Source: Siphlonurus alternatus (taxonomy: Eukaryota; Arthropoda; Insecta; Ephemeroptera; Siphlonuridae). From it: a stretch of 64,000 nucleotides of DNA. The notes beneath the pieces are model-generated. The model was not told the origin of the DNA. It saw only the letters and a list, made by a program, of their open reading frames with translations, and did not search any database. How positions within the stretch are numbered: position 1 is the first letter of the stretch; every line of letters starts with the position of its first letter. Below are positions 1 to 14,831 of the stretch, in pieces. Both the position numbers and the translations under genes were made by a program. The DNA is taken from positions 26,562,773 through 26,626,772 of the forward strand of contig OX463782.1 of the NCBI GenBank assembly GCA_949825025.1, given 5' to 3'.

Positions 1-1084
1 TCATTAATATATGATAAATTTCCAGTGTTACATTTTTTTTTTAATAAATATAGAGCTGTCAATTTAGTTATTATTTGTAAGTCAATAATGAAAGTTTATG
101 ACCTCAAAAAAAGTAATGATATTAAAATATATTTTATATACATAGTTTACTCAATATTATTTGGACATATTCATATAATAGCATGATAGTGCAAAGGGTT
201 ATTAATAACGTTTCAAAATGGATGTGTTAAAAAAAAAAAATTGTAAAATATATGAAAGCACGTTTAAAAGCACAGTGTTGTATTCTCTGTAAAACAAATT
301 TTGGTAGATCCTTAAAGCAATATTATGTATAAGTACAAACTGCTGCAATTTTCAGATCAAATGCAATTAATTATCATCACCTTTTTTTTATTCATATTTT
401 TTTGATTATCATTATTTTTTTTATATATTTTATCATTGGGTGGCTGAACACATCATGTGAATGGGATATCCTTTTTTAGCTACCAATTGGGGAGGGGTTT
501 TATGCATTTTGTATAAAAAATATGTATTTTATGTTTCTGCTCAATAAACATTTATATTATTAATCAATCACACATGGTTTAAATTATTAGTTGAAACATT
601 TAATTAGCACTGCGACCATTCTATATATAATTATGAGAACTTCATATAGTTTCCAGCTTACAAAATCTGATACCAAATTGCAGTATTAAATTGAGAGCTT
701 ACTAAATAAATTTCTATGCTATATAATATTAAGTTCGTTCAGAATAGGTCCTAACATTAATTACGAATATTATACCATTTTTCATGAATTCCTTTCTTAA
801 TTTGTAAGTAATCATCATAAAAGTTATATACATATTTAATATAATTTCAAATACTTTTTATTTTATTTACTTTATTATTTTTCCTATAAACACAATACAT
901 GTAATCAATTAAGCAAACTTGCTATTTTCCCTTTAAAAATTTTTAACTGTCAAGTTCTGCTGTAACGACCATTAGATTTAAAATGTACTTGTTACATGAC
1001 CTTGTTACACATATTACATTAAAGTTACATTGACAAGCATGTACGTGCAATGTTAAATAAATCCGTAGAAATAATAAAATTTCT
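1..1084. other. AT-rich non-coding DNA
   Basis: No convincing gene, structured repeat or RNA gene is visible. The only open frames are short and compositionally random. Short A and T runs are scattered through it. Confidence 0.6.
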
Positions 1085-1390
1085 TTTGTCTGGGTGCTTG
1101 GCTTGCGAATCTTACACACGCCGGTGTTAAAGGGACAAGGTGACACATTGTTGGAGCGAATTGTTGGGACAAACTTCTACACTACCTCCTTCTTCCCTCT
1201 ACCAACTTTCTAGAGAACAGCAGTAGTGTAGGGCCAGCATGACTCGTATATACGCTATACTCGGACATAGAGGGTGGGGACATCCCCAGAGCCATATTGT
1301 CCTTGCCCCCTCTTTGGTGCACCATCAGGCGTCCGGGGAGAAACTAAACGCGAGGGGTAACAGGGGTGCGAAATTACTTTCCGATATTGC
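1085..1390. other. GC-richer island, function unknown
   Basis: About 300 bp of clearly higher GC content in AT-rich surroundings. It contains a small hairpin (TACACTAC at 1178-1185 against GTAGTGTA at 1223-1230). No recognisable protein or RNA. It could be a regulatory element or an eroded exon; I cannot tell which. Confidence 0.3.
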
Positions 1391-2872
<1,482 letters not shown>

Positions 2873-3158
2873 TTCATGACACTTTTTTATTGCATATTTG
2901 GATAGAGGACCTCGAGTTATGTATTGTCAATATTTTTTCAGATTTTTTTCACCCTCAAACACCCTTATATCGTGCTGCAAAACGCTGTGAGGTCATAGTC
3001 ATGCAAATATTTAACACGCAAGAATAGGGAAAGACATTGCATCACAATGACGTCACAGCGTCTTTCCATTTAATTTTTAAGGTGTCGGAGGGTAAAAAAA
3101 AAGTTGAAAAAATTGACAATACATCGAGGTCCTATATATATGCAATAAAAATTTCATG
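2873..3158. mobile_element. Foldback MITE-like element, family B copy 1
   Basis: The two halves are imperfect inverted repeats. The left arm carries ATTGCATAT, GGACCTCGA and TGTATTGTCAAT followed by T-rich sequence and ACCCTC; the right arm repeats these in reverse complement. The middle has a second palindrome with GTCATAGTCATGCAA and TGACGTCA. No coding capacity, so it would depend on an unidentified transposase. A diverged copy in the opposite orientation lies near 28.04-28.30 kb. No clear target-site duplication was identified, so the ends are approximate. Confidence 0.75.
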
Positions 3159-4081
3159 ATTTGTTCAATGCAAGTAAAAAAGTACGATTAAATTAACCAC
3201 GTGACTAAGTAATACATGGATTTTAATAACATCATCATTATTTAAAAGTTTTTGTGATGCCATCGGTATTATTTTATGATTAATTTTTTTTCCATGTTTT
3301 TTCACTATTGTGTATAGAAGAATCCAATTTTATCACAAAATATTTATAAAAACAACATGTAAATATTTCAAGCATTTCCAAGCGTATTGTTGAATTTAGT
3401 CTGCACTCAGCCTACAGTGTTTTCATTTTTTTTTTTGTAACATTACATTTATAAGCTTGTCAACATTGTTAGTAAGTTGTTTTTTTATATTTGTATATTT
3501 TTATGAAACTAAACTGAAAAACCAACACAAAAAATCAGTAATTCACAGGCCTTTCATCTATAGAATTTGTAATAGAGATTAAAACTAGAAAATTTTAGTA
3601 TACCATATATTTAGTACTGAAATTTAATATCAAATTTAATGCAAGGTTAAAATCAAAGTCTATGCTAATGATTGTCTTAATAGTCCCTATATAATATTTT
3701 ATATAGTATACGTTGAATTACCAATTACTTTCTGGTTAATTTTCAATACTAATAATGCATATAGAAATATATATTACATATTCTATAACATTCTGCTGCT
3801 GCAATCTGGTCATACAACATACATATTATAGTACAGTACCTCAGGCTATACCGATGACATACCTAAATGTATTGCACATATATATGATAGCTGTTGTCAT
3901 TTGAGATCTAGGCGGTGTTGGTGGAATGAAGGAGCAAAATTTGTGGTGAGCATTGGAGCATGAACTAGGTCATGTTGGATACTACTCATGGTGACATAAT
4001 GTTATCAAACTCTAGATTAATTCTGGACCCTATTGAAACATACCTGTAATTCCTAACATTTCAAGTAAGCAGCCAGCCATC
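3159..4081. other. AT-rich non-coding DNA
   Basis: Nothing recognisable apart from short A/T runs. Confidence 0.55.
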
Positions 4082-4622
<541 letters not shown>

Positions 4623-4991
4623 GGGTATAATATAATTTATGTACTATTTTATAAGTTCATTTATAATAATCATAAGCCTGACTGTTCTATAACAAATATT
4701 GTTCCAATAAGTCAACAATTTGAGATAGTTGATCTCTTATTTTTCAATAAGTGTAGAACAGGTCAGGTGGATTTGAATATTACTGATAGTGTTAAAAATG
4801 GGCGTCAAATTAGAGGGCAAGATGGTGTTGTTAGTCTTATTCCACCACAGGCTCGTTTAGAGTTATATAAAAAAGGTTTTCTAATAAGGACTGTGTCTGA
4901 ATGGAATAAGTTGCCCTGCAATGTAAAGAAAAGTGATGCTAAGCAGTTTCCTTCTGCTCTTAAGAATTATTATATTCTTAAAAATAGTTAA
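4623..4991 (+). pseudogene. LINE ORF2 C-terminal remnant
   Basis: The frame is open from just after a stop at 4620-4622. Family-like sequence is visible from about 4710 onward: a DLLFFNKC segment, then SLIPPQARLELYKKGFLIRT and a VSEWNKLP motif. That matches the end of many LINE reverse-transcriptase proteins, where an RTV..WN.LP box precedes the last 20-30 residues. The first in-frame ATG (4767) is internal to the domain and not a real start. Polymerase motifs, including the catalytic aspartates, are absent because the copy is truncated. No stop or frameshift interrupts the remnant, so the insertion is probably fairly young. Confidence 0.8.
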
Positions 4992-5139
4992 TTAATTTGT
5001 TTGTTTTTGACTCTAGCATTCTATGCTATAGCATTGGTATAAATTTGTAGGTTAGCAGCCACTTGTGATATGGTGCTTCTAGTGCCTTGCTTGCTACCCC
5101 CACCCCACTACTTGTAATACTGTGTGTACCTTGGGTGAA

Positions 5140-5384
<245 letters not shown>

Positions 5385-5869
5385 TTTTAGTAATTGGCGT
5401 AATTGCAGTCAAATTTTTTATGCTTTTTATTGATTTTTAAAAATAAGTTCAAATTGCTTGAATTAATGTAAATATTCCGTTTCATTCAAATAAATTGGAA
5501 TTTACGAATACTCTTCGAACTATTATTTTTTATATTATGCTCTTTTAGAACAAAACTGCAAATCATATCGAGATGATATTACATCATTTTTTTTAAATTT
5601 AGTATGGATGTGAATGGAGAACATTTAGAAACTCAAGATATTTAAAAAAAAATCATTTTTGTTATATTTTTTTCAAGAGGTATTTAAATATGTGTTTACA
5701 CGGGTAATTTTTTTTTTCAAGCAACTCGATACCAATAATGCTGGGCATATTATGTAAAAAAGCAGCAGCTATGGTTATTGGCGCTATGAATTTATCATCA
5801 TAACGTGTATCCTCATCAGAAATTCACATGGAAACATTGCTTACAGAAAGCAATATGAAGAATAATTTA
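5385..5869. other. AT-rich non-coding DNA
   Basis: Nothing recognisable between the LINE tail and the foldback element. Confidence 0.5.
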
Positions 5870-6203
5870 ATGGACAACATACATGACAAAATTTTATTGC
5901 AGAAATGAATAAAGGGTACCAAAATTATGCTAATCTGAATTTTTCAGATTTTTTTGAAACCCAGAACTATTTTTAAATAATTATTGAAAGTGCGGCCACG
6001 CCCCCTGGAGGCGTCAATAGGCGTCCAGTCTCCATCCTTTTTATTAAGGCATCAGGGGTGCCAACTGAAATCACAGGACTTTCAATAATTATTTATAAAT
6101 AGTTCCGGGTCTCAAAAAGAACTGAAAAAATTCAGAGTAGCATAATTTGGTACCCTCTATTCATTTCTGCAATAAAAAATTTTCATGCATGTATGTTGTC
6201 CAT
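5870..6203. mobile_element. Foldback MITE-like element, family A copy 1
   Basis: The element starts ATGGACAACATACATG and ends with a close reverse complement. The arms run about 120 bp each and include TTATTGCAGAAATGAATA, GGGTACCAAA, TTTTTCAGATTTTTTTGA and AACTATTTTTAAATAATTAT. The 90-bp middle is GC-richer (GCGGCCACGCCCCCTGGAGG at its start). A nearly identical copy lies at 55176-55502 in the same orientation, and two diverged relatives lie at 17.68 and 31.64 kb. TTA immediately flanks both ends here, which could be a target duplication. No ORF. Confidence 0.88.
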
Positions 6204-6464
6204 TTATGAATTGCAACTCATATCATACTAGAGACAAAAATTTAATAATAACTCCATTAATATGCAGGCTCGAACTTTATAATAAAGGTCTCCTTGATTA
6301 GATTGTATAATCAGCTACTTATATGTGTTACAATTTCAAAATAAAGTGATTTTAAAAGATCTGTTAAAAAGTTACTTGATTGTTTGTAGGCTTGCTAGCT
6401 TGCAATCTAAGTTCTAATAATGCACTCCATAATTTGTTGACGTCTTTAACAAATTCAAATTACT

Positions 6465-6521
6465 TGCATTTCGTATTTGTATATTTGGAAATTGACGAAT
6501 AAAAAATTTTGAATTTGTATT
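6465..6521 (+). repeat. Retroposon 3'-end fragment with TTTGAA-type tail
   Basis: The core (TTTGTAT, TTGGAAATTGA, GAATAAAA, then TTTTGAATTTG) matches, in reverse orientation, the sequence at 16002-16110. An AATAAA-like signal followed by degenerate TTTGAA units is a usual LINE/SINE 3' end. The 5' limit is not clear. Confidence 0.5.
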
Positions 6522-6976
6522 TGGTGATGCATCAAAAATCGTATCTCATGTAAATCCACCTTTAACATAAAAAATATTTTAATTTCATTTGTATTCTCTT
6601 GACGTAAGTGAGCAAGTACCGAGTAAGGCTGCAAGAAAATATCCGCGTAGGTGGGACTCTATTAGTGCTGTAGCGCAGCATGAAAGGGGAGAGTCCCACG
6701 TGGCCCGGGGGCACAAAACATCGCTCCTATCCGTGCAAGCAGCAGCCTCGTTGTTTACGATTACCTCACGTAGAAACAGTTCATTTACACTGGCCCTTGG
6801 GTAAGCATACGTTTTTGCTCATCCGTTCAGCCGAGGATAAGCAAGCCAATGTTGTTTTAGTTTAGCATATTTTAAACCATGCTAATTTTCATAGCCTTTC
6901 AATTAATACGCCTGAATATTTTATATTGATAATATAAATAACGAGTCATACCATAAGTCAAAGCCTATATACTATA
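6522..6976. other. Non-coding DNA with GC-richer island
   Basis: The part at about 6600-6850 is clearly GC-richer than its surroundings. Two overlapping plus-strand frames cross it, but neither resembles a known protein. Possibly regulatory or an unrecognised exon. Confidence 0.3.
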
Positions 6977-6983
6977 AATATAT

Positions 6984-7051
<68 letters not shown>
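6977..7051. repeat. (TA)n microsatellite
   Basis: A TA/AT tract with one phase slip near the start; apparent Tyr-Ile peptides are artefacts. Confidence 0.95.
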
Positions 7052-7053
<2 letters not shown>

Positions 7054-9954
7054 TTTTGCTATAAGTTATAAAATATATCATCATATACGTATACAGATAT
7101 ACATCATGTATGTATGCAAAGTAATGCCATGTCAAATTATTTTTCTCTTTTTTTATCCCCATGTCGTTAAAATTAAAATGCTTTAAAAATAAGCTTACTA
7201 AAGCTAGGGTTAATGTTAAGTAATGATTATTTAATTTTATATGATCAAAGATATAAAAAGTGAACATTATTATATATATAATAAAAAATAGTTCATGCGT
7301 TGTGTGATATTACACGTTAATAACGGTTCTCGTAAAATTTGAGTGAGTTTTAGGGACGCGGCATTTCTGATGTAAGATGGGGAGGGGTTCTATATAACAT
7401 CTGTTCGGACGCTAGAGTTGACAATTTCTTTTCATGGGGGGGGGGGGGGGTTGGCGCGTGTGTGAGGAGAAAGAGGAGCATACTAGCTCCAGCAGCAGCT
7501 ACCACAGGCAATAAAGTAGAAAAATAATCCCCGTCATAAGTTTGCCAAAGCAAGGGAAAACAAAATGAAGAAAAAAGACAAAGCATTCAACACACATCAC
7601 ATAGGAAGTGGTCTACGAAAACAAAAACAAGAAGAAGAAGAAGAAAATAATAAAGAGAAATAAATAAGCGTGGCACACACCAAGCTACTATACTAGCTAC
7701 ACATTTGGTGTTACCACCTCCAAGACACCCTACATATATACTGAAGATGCGTGGCCCGAATTTCACCGCGGGTCTCTTATCGACCTCAACATTCGCCCAC
7801 CAACTGCCGACGTAGTTGCTACTTTTTTTTTAATCAAGACTGCAGTGATTACCACTTTAACTCATGGAGAAAAAGTTTTGGTATCCCTGCATGGGGGTGT
7901 CGAAAACAGTTGTAACATTTGGGCACTTTATATCTATTGCATGCTGTTTCTTTCATAAGTTCTAGAAATAAAAAATGATTATATAAGGTGTAGAGATTAT
8001 ATTTATTTTAAAGTAAGCAACATTATGCGACAAAGAGAGGATTAATTTTGTACTAATTCCTGAGTTAGTTTTAATTTAACTGCACAGTAAATGTAACTCA
8101 TCAAAATTGGGATTTATAAAAGAAATTGGCCTCCCTAAAAAATGTTATCCTAATCGATGTACTTAATTGATATGTGCTATATCAGATCTCAAAAATGATA
8201 ATTTGATATGTATTTTGGGGGGAGGGGAGAGGTACGTGGATTATGTGATAAAATATTATGTTTGCACTTTAATTTACATTTCATTTAATTTAAAAAAAAA
8301 ATGCAAATTCCCCACTTTTACAAGACAACGAGTTATGAAATTAATATTAAAATATAATGTTATGATGTAATTAAATTTAAACTTATAAATATTATTAATT
8401 AAAGACAATTAAAATAATAATCATGATTATATAATAATAATACATATTATTACAAAGCTTTATTTTTTTCATATAACAATTACTAGAATCCAATTCTCAT
8501 GCATATATTAAAAAGGGCAATTTGCACGAGTCTTAATGCTTATAGAGGGTACATGCGTGTCTGGAGAGAATGCTCTATCTCCAGTAGCAAGCAAACAGGC
8601 ATGAAGAAGAAGATCCCTGAGGTACAATACTGAAAGAGGAATACTGAGAGCCTGATTTGCATCTCCTTTGACCTCCATGCTGCTTAATGGTGTAACTACG
8701 TTCGTTCTCTTCATTTCTCTCTATCTTCATGTGTCTTAAACTATGCCATCTAGTATATTATAGCACTAACAGAAATAGCAGCAGCAGCAGCAGCAGTAAC
8801 AACATCAGGCATGAAACAGCAAGCAGAAATAGCAACGCGTAGTTGTAATAGTTAACTTGTTACTTCATTGCCTGATAATATTTTATTAATGATAATTGCA
8901 CTTTACAAACTTATATATAAGCAACGCCTACTTCTGTGTTGCTATATAAACTACTATATATTATATACTATGTTTGCTTGCTTGCTTTTCTTCGTTGCTT
9001 ACTTATACTTGCCAGTAACAGAAGTATAATATAACATCGCTCATGTTATACACACGCAGTCAGAGAGAGAGCTAGAGAAGTCTCAGGACCTATCTACAGT
9101 CTGAAATAACTTCTTGAGGTGTAATTTCTGTGCTCGTCTCTTTTACGTTTGCTTGCTTGGCGGGATTGTCGACCATGAGAAACAGAAGGAGTAATGTGAA
9201 CCATGTCTCATACAGTATGCTAGCTAGAATCTACTAGCTACGACTATTCACACTTAATTTTCACACTATATATACCTCGTTTGTTCACATTTCATATACT
9301 TTATAGTCTCTCTCTTGTTTTTTTTTTAAACTTACATCTTTGAGTTCTCAACAATTAATTTACATAGAAATTGTTTAAACTTATAATACTTCTATACAAA
9401 TAAAATAAAACTTACATAAGAATATTAAACGTCTAGTCATAACAACTATTATACTTTATTATTTTTTATTCTAGTTTATGTATTATTTTTAATTCGTAAC
9501 TATTTTTTTTTAAACAACAGTGCAGTATAGAGGACATAAAGAACCAAGAGATGGCGCTGACGTCTGAAAATTTTGCTCTTTGCATCGAGGATACGGCAAT
9601 ACCTAATAGCATGGGGAGAATCACAAAAATTATCAAATTTTTAGGAAAGAAATTACTTACGAAGTTGAAATATTTTTTTATATTTGTCCGAAAGTATTTG
9701 ACAACTAATTATGGTGTTGTCAATTCTGTAAAATTATGCTGTGGCTGCTGACAGAGCATTTACATGATTTTACAATGTTAATAATATACAGCAATCCTCG
9801 CCAGACGCACGTAGTTCTAGCAGTTACCACTAGGTTCGCACTAGCTTTATGACGCCAATATAGCATCAGTAATTTCGGCTTCGACTTCAATTTACAGTTG
9901 AGTTTGCAATAGGAAATATTACGTTTCATATTACTTATATTATAACAAAAAGCC
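7052..9954. other. Non-coding DNA with small GC-richer islands
   Basis: The islands at about 7340-7560, 7660-7830, 8510-8720 and 9050-9250 are less AT-rich. A 68-residue minus-strand frame at 8508-8714 and a 66-residue plus-strand frame at 9551-9751 have mixed composition but no recognisable domain. A short CAG/CAA run lies near 8780-8800. No gene call is justified. Confidence 0.35.
7436..7450 (+). repeat. Poly-G tract (G15)
   Basis: Fifteen consecutive G, rare in such AT-rich DNA. Comparable runs occur at 51784-51798 and 54287-54298. Confidence 0.95.
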
Positions 9955-10000
9955 TATATACTAGCAAGATTTTTAAAAAATCTTGTATCCTAGTATACTG
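9955..10000. repeat. Small inverted repeat (hairpin)
   Basis: TATACTAGCAAGATTTTT at the left pairs with AAAAAATCTTG followed by CTAGTATA, with a 4-base insertion (TATC) in the right arm. It may be a short foldback remnant or a chance structure. It is not followed by a gene. Confidence 0.55.
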
Positions 10001-10160
10001 TATAGATTTTGAATTAATATAAAATATTGCAAATAAAAGTAAATGTATGGATCATGCACGTTTTGTTATCAAAATCTAAAAAAAAAAAATATTAGCGCAG
10101 ATTATGTTAGTAAAATTAATTAATAATTAAACGTAAACACAAGTTAAAATATTATTGTAA

Positions 10161-10650
10161 CATGGTTAGTAGTTGGATGGGTGACCATTTTCAACAAAAA
10201 CCACGTTTCCCACCCAGGGGTAAAACGTTGCGCTTTTCCACCATGTGGTTCCCCTGGCTTTGGACCATTGCACTTCCGGTTCATTGACAAAAAAGCTGTA
10301 GCGTCCAACCTGGCTGAGGTTTCCACGTTTCCCTCAGCCGCAGGCAAATGCCGGGATGGATTTGCAAGGCCGTGGCCGCCCCCGTTCCAGAAGAGCCCGC
10401 GAAACGCTCAAGTTAGGGTTTCGGAAGGTTCGGGGTTTTAAAGTAGTATGTAATTAGTAAATAAAAGTACCCAATAGGGTTTGATTAAAAATTGAAAAAT
10501 AATAAGTATGTTATTATGATTGTTGTTGGGTGCCCATGTTAAACCCCTGGTTTTTCATAATCCTTATTGGATTCTCTTGGGTTTCCTACCTTTGTTCAAC
10601 TTTTTTGTATCTTGTTCAAAGGAAAATATAATAAATAAATAAATTATTTT
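10161..10650 (+). mobile_element. Candidate 5S rRNA-derived SINE (SINE3-like)
   Basis: The element begins GGTTAGTAGTTGGATGGG then TGACC (10164-10186), which matches the conserved 3' internal-promoter region (box C) of animal 5S rRNA with only one or two differences. Upstream is plain AT-rich DNA, so the 5' half of the 5S head is missing, consistent with 5' truncation. A GC-rich body of about 260 bp follows, then an AT-richer 3' region ending TTGTTCAAAGGAAAATATAA and an (AAAT)n-type tail. The architecture of 5S head, body and LINE-like tail is that of SINE3 retroposons. The frame at 10181-10441 inside it is probably fortuitous. A 5S pseudogene next to an unrelated repeat is the alternative. 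Confidence 0.6.
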
Positions 10651-13600
10651 AAAATATTTCATTTTCAAGAAATCTAAACAATGTAGCTTCCCTTTTTGTA
10701 CACCTCGATGCATGTAAAATGCTTGCCTTTCCAATAAAGATGAATTTTTGTATTAATTCTCAAGCAGTCTGCATAATATTATCATCTTTTATAAATATTT
10801 GGGTCCTACTTTGATTTAAAACTAAAAATCTATTTCTCATAGAACTACAACGCTCCAAAACTAAAACTTTGTGATTGATCTCGATTATTATATCCATTAT
10901 GTTAATTTAATTTTGATGTACATGCATCTCATGCAGGTCAGCATGAACTTTACCCCTGCTCTGTTTGTAATATCTGTAGATGTTGTCATGAAGTTAATGG
11001 AGGCGTAGTGAACGAATACTTTTTTGTGACTTCCATTTAACTAAAAAAATTACAAATTTATTTAATTAAATTTAAATTATCACATTGTCTCTTGGAGCTA
11101 CAGCTGTAGCAAATCAGGCAGGGTAAAGTATATATTAACTCCATGGGTAAAGTTCATTCTGTTCCGATTATCCCATGATGAGTATAGCTGAGAAAAAGAA
11201 AGTCAGTTATCGTAATGCATAACAAATTTAATTCTACATGCAGTATACAATCTGTATGACTGCTAAAAAAAAAAATAAACAAAATAATTTAGATAATCGT
11301 TTTTCCCTATTGTAAAGAATAACCCGTTATTTAAACAAATTTATCAATTTGCTAATAATATTTTCACAAATAAGATCAGTTATTATCCATAAAAGATAAG
11401 AACATATAATTATAATGTTACAATTATCAAAGCTAATGTATTTTCTTTATTGCGAAACCTTACCACATTATATTAAAATCATACACTTTTTTTTTCTTTT
11501 TTATTTATTTATTTATTTTTTGAAATTTTTTTTATCAAAATTATTTATAATTATATACGTAATATACATTATAATGATAGACTATTATAATGTAGTAAGC
11601 TAATAATAAAGATATCATACAACAAAGGAACTAACAAACACTCAATCATTATATAACATATATACATATAGAGAAGCCTATATATTAAATACATATTATA
11701 GAAATTTCAAAGCTTAATAAAGTACTCTATAAAAGCATTTTATTTATAATAATAATCTTGGTATATAGCGATAAGCGGGATTATTAATTCCCGTTAAACA
11801 TTCATGGACAAACCCATCTCGTTAGCGTTCCTTTGGTTATTATAACAGACTGCTTTTCATATAACGAACTCTTAAAAGCGTGACGTGCACAATTTAATGC
11901 TACATAGATCGTTGTTGTTGTGAGTATGATGATGTCTCTCAAAGCACCTCCCTCCTGATACAACATGATTCAACAAGACTCTACTGAATGAATAAGTAAA
12001 CATTTTATAATCAAGAGACAATAAAAATACTCAAAATTGTGTATTTTTCATATTATGAAATAAGTTATGAATTGTGTAACTTTTCTAAATAATTTTTTTA
12101 ATAGCAATGAATATAGCAGTGAAAGTCATGCAGGAACTTGCATCTATAAAATTGTTAATAAATATTATAATAATGTAATATTCTTTCTTCCGGAAATACT
12201 TCATCAGTTCATCAGTAATACCTGGTGTATTTAATACTGTTTTTTTTTTTTTGTAAATTAATAGGAATTAAAGGGATGAAAAAAGGTTAGTCAGAGTACA
12301 ATATATAAATTTCTCAATATTGATGTACTGTAATGTTGGTTGATCCTCAATCTACTAAACCCGAGGCAGTCACTTATACACTGGCTCTCATGTTCATTTA
12401 GGTTTTAGTCGGAGATGCTCGGAAGTATTCGGCTCGTGCTGGACCAATTAGATCCTTCGTTGCAAACTGTCAACCAATGACCAAGGACATTACAAATACG
12501 ATGAAAATCTAATTAAATGTGACGTGTAGTGTATATTACCTCAGAGTATAGCGAACTTTTTAATTGTCAACGCAATTTCACGTAAGTGTCGAACAACGTG
12601 ATGTGATTTTGCTAAAGATGAATCCTAAATCTTACTTAATTATAGTATATCCATACAGCATTTATTTAATAATGGTAATTTATCAATCATCACATTGTGA
12701 TACCGTAGAGCGTCAATTCTGACAGATTCAATAAAATAAAAAATGTAACATACTACTTCAAAGCTAATTAATATGATTCCATTTCAACGTAATTTTCTAT
12801 GAAAAAACATTCAGAATCGTTTCACAGAAGAACAGTCTAATTAAATATAATCAATGAATTAGAGAATGCATCACATTATAATTTCATAATGCTGATTTTC
12901 TTCATGGAAAACCACACGAGAAGAGCATTAATTTTTGCACTGTATTGAAGTTTCATTTCCTATTTTCTTAAAATCCCGTATCCACCTGACAGATAGAAAC
13001 ACCTTGGTCACAGCATCGACTTCACCCCCATCTCTCGCTCTATATCAAACCAATGCTGGTATTCACGACCAATGATGCGTACATTGACAGAACGATACGT
13101 ATACGTTGTTGCGAATGCTTCTTGTTTGAAAAATGAATTAAAATGCATTATTTATCTCTCGTATTGTCAGTTTTTACCTCACTGAGTTTTTCATTTTGAC
13201 AGTCAGTCTATTTTGATACAATAACAAAACAACAACAACAAAATAATAATAAATAAATAATATTATCATTTTATTAAATTAAATGTGAATAAAAAAAATG
13301 AAACATTTTATGAATAATTCAATCTAATTTAAATCATAATTAGTGTAATAAATATTTTATATTATAAATAAAAACAATAGCATTAAATTTTGTTCTATAT
13401 TTGTAAATATTTTATACTGTTTTTGTTTGCATTAAAAAGGATCAATTTAATAAAGAATTGAAATCCTTTTTTTTTTTTTAATAAAAAGTGAAATGTGCTA
13501 ATGTTATTTTATACTTATCTTGAATACAACTTTAAATTAATTTACTGTAACACTTAACAGTCGTGAAACAAATTTAATATAATAATTACAAAAACGAGAA

Positions 13601-14530
13601 GTAATAATATAGGTTTGATAATCGTGGTTTATCTAAAATAATATTTCTTATTATGAGAATTATATCTATTAAGCTATTAGTGTTTATTTTCTTAATTTAA
13701 ATGTAACTTAAAAGCATGATAATCAATTTCAATCTCCGAGTGCTTTAATTTTAAGTTTTCATGTTTCATAGTGAGTGAGAGGGAGGGAGGGGATACGAGA
13801 GAGTCTGTCTGGATAATAGCTAATTTTCATTGTAAATTACTGTATTTAAAACATCACCAAAGAACCAAGTATATACTGAGAAGAGTTTCCAAATGGTGGT
13901 AATTATTACCATAAAAAACAATCATTTCGCATCTTTGAAGGAAAACTTTTGAGTTATCAAGAAGCTTTAAAAGGCTTTAAATATCGATTAAGATTTTGTT
14001 TTTAAATTTACCAATTTAATCAAATATGCGTAAAATTGTTTGTAAAATACATTATCATTATATTTTTTAAAAATATTTTGGAAATTGAATTTATATAATG
14101 CTATGTAATTTTATACTAGTAATATGGCATATGATGGCTAACGATTTGAAAATATAATATATTATATTATGAAAATGTATTACATGATGAAAAATAAAAC
14201 CTTCCGAGTATAACTGGTGGGAGTTGCAAAAAGAAAAAGATTATTACGAAATACTAGCTTATATATTATACATGCACTCAATATTTTTAAATATTCTCTT
14301 TTACGGCAAAAATTAATTAAAAGAGAGAGTTGGCTCATACATCATTACTAAATTGAAGAATGCTTTTTACAATGGATTTTTTTTATCGTCATATGTATGT
14401 GAATTAATTAGCAAGACATATAAAATCAAGTAAAGAATATTAAGTTTGTAAATTATATAACGTTATTATTATATTATACTTTATATCAATTCTATAAATT
14501 ATTGGGAAAACCCTTCCGTTTTATCATTTT
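10651..14530. other. Long AT-rich non-coding stretch
   Basis: No gene, RNA or transposon recognised in nearly 4 kb. There is a small perfect palindrome GCTACAGCTGTAGC near 11098-11111 and a slightly GC-richer patch at about 12360-12500. All ORFs are short and AT-biased. Confidence 0.5.
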
Positions 14531-14673
14531 AAGGGGCATTCACAAAGCCCTAAGGCCACATTTAGGGCTCGATAATTTAAAGCCCGATTTTAGGCATGCT
14601 TTTTAGACCCAAAATTTTTGGTCTTAAATTATCGAGCCCTAAATGTGGCCTTAAGACTTTGTGAATGCCCCTT
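14531..14673. mobile_element. Foldback MITE-like element, family C
   Basis: The 50-bp arms (AAGGGGCATTCACAAAG, GGCCACATTTAGGGCTCG, ATAATTTA) are almost perfect reverse complements with about two mismatches. The central segment of about 44 bp holds a smaller imperfect palindrome. No coding capacity. Flanking duplications are not obvious. Confidence 0.85.
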
Positions 14674-14690
14674 TTTAAGTTTAATCATTG

Positions 14691-14831
14691 CATGCGATTC
14701 ATGAAGCATTTAGCCAGGTTTTAATAATCACGTTTAACTATACCTGTTTTACGTGTTAAACCACCTAGTTAAAAATATGGTTAAGCTCAACGTGGTTACA
14801 ACTCTGGTTAACTGCTTCGTGAATCGCGCCC
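14691..14831. mobile_element. Foldback MITE-like element, family D copy 1
   Basis: The left arm begins GCGATTCATGAAGCATTTAG and the right arm ends with a close reverse complement (CTGCTTCGTGAATCGCGCCC). Imperfect pairing extends to about 50 bp, with GGTTAA-like words repeated in both arms. It lies only 17 bp after the family C element. A second copy is at 59931-60079, and a doubtful degraded one lies near 25.57-25.67 kb. Confidence 0.8.

Noticed and set aside
10181..10441. 86-residue frame and its antisense partner in the GC-rich segment
   Set aside because: It lies wholly inside the proposed SINE body, begins within the 5S-like head and has no domain similarity that I recognise.
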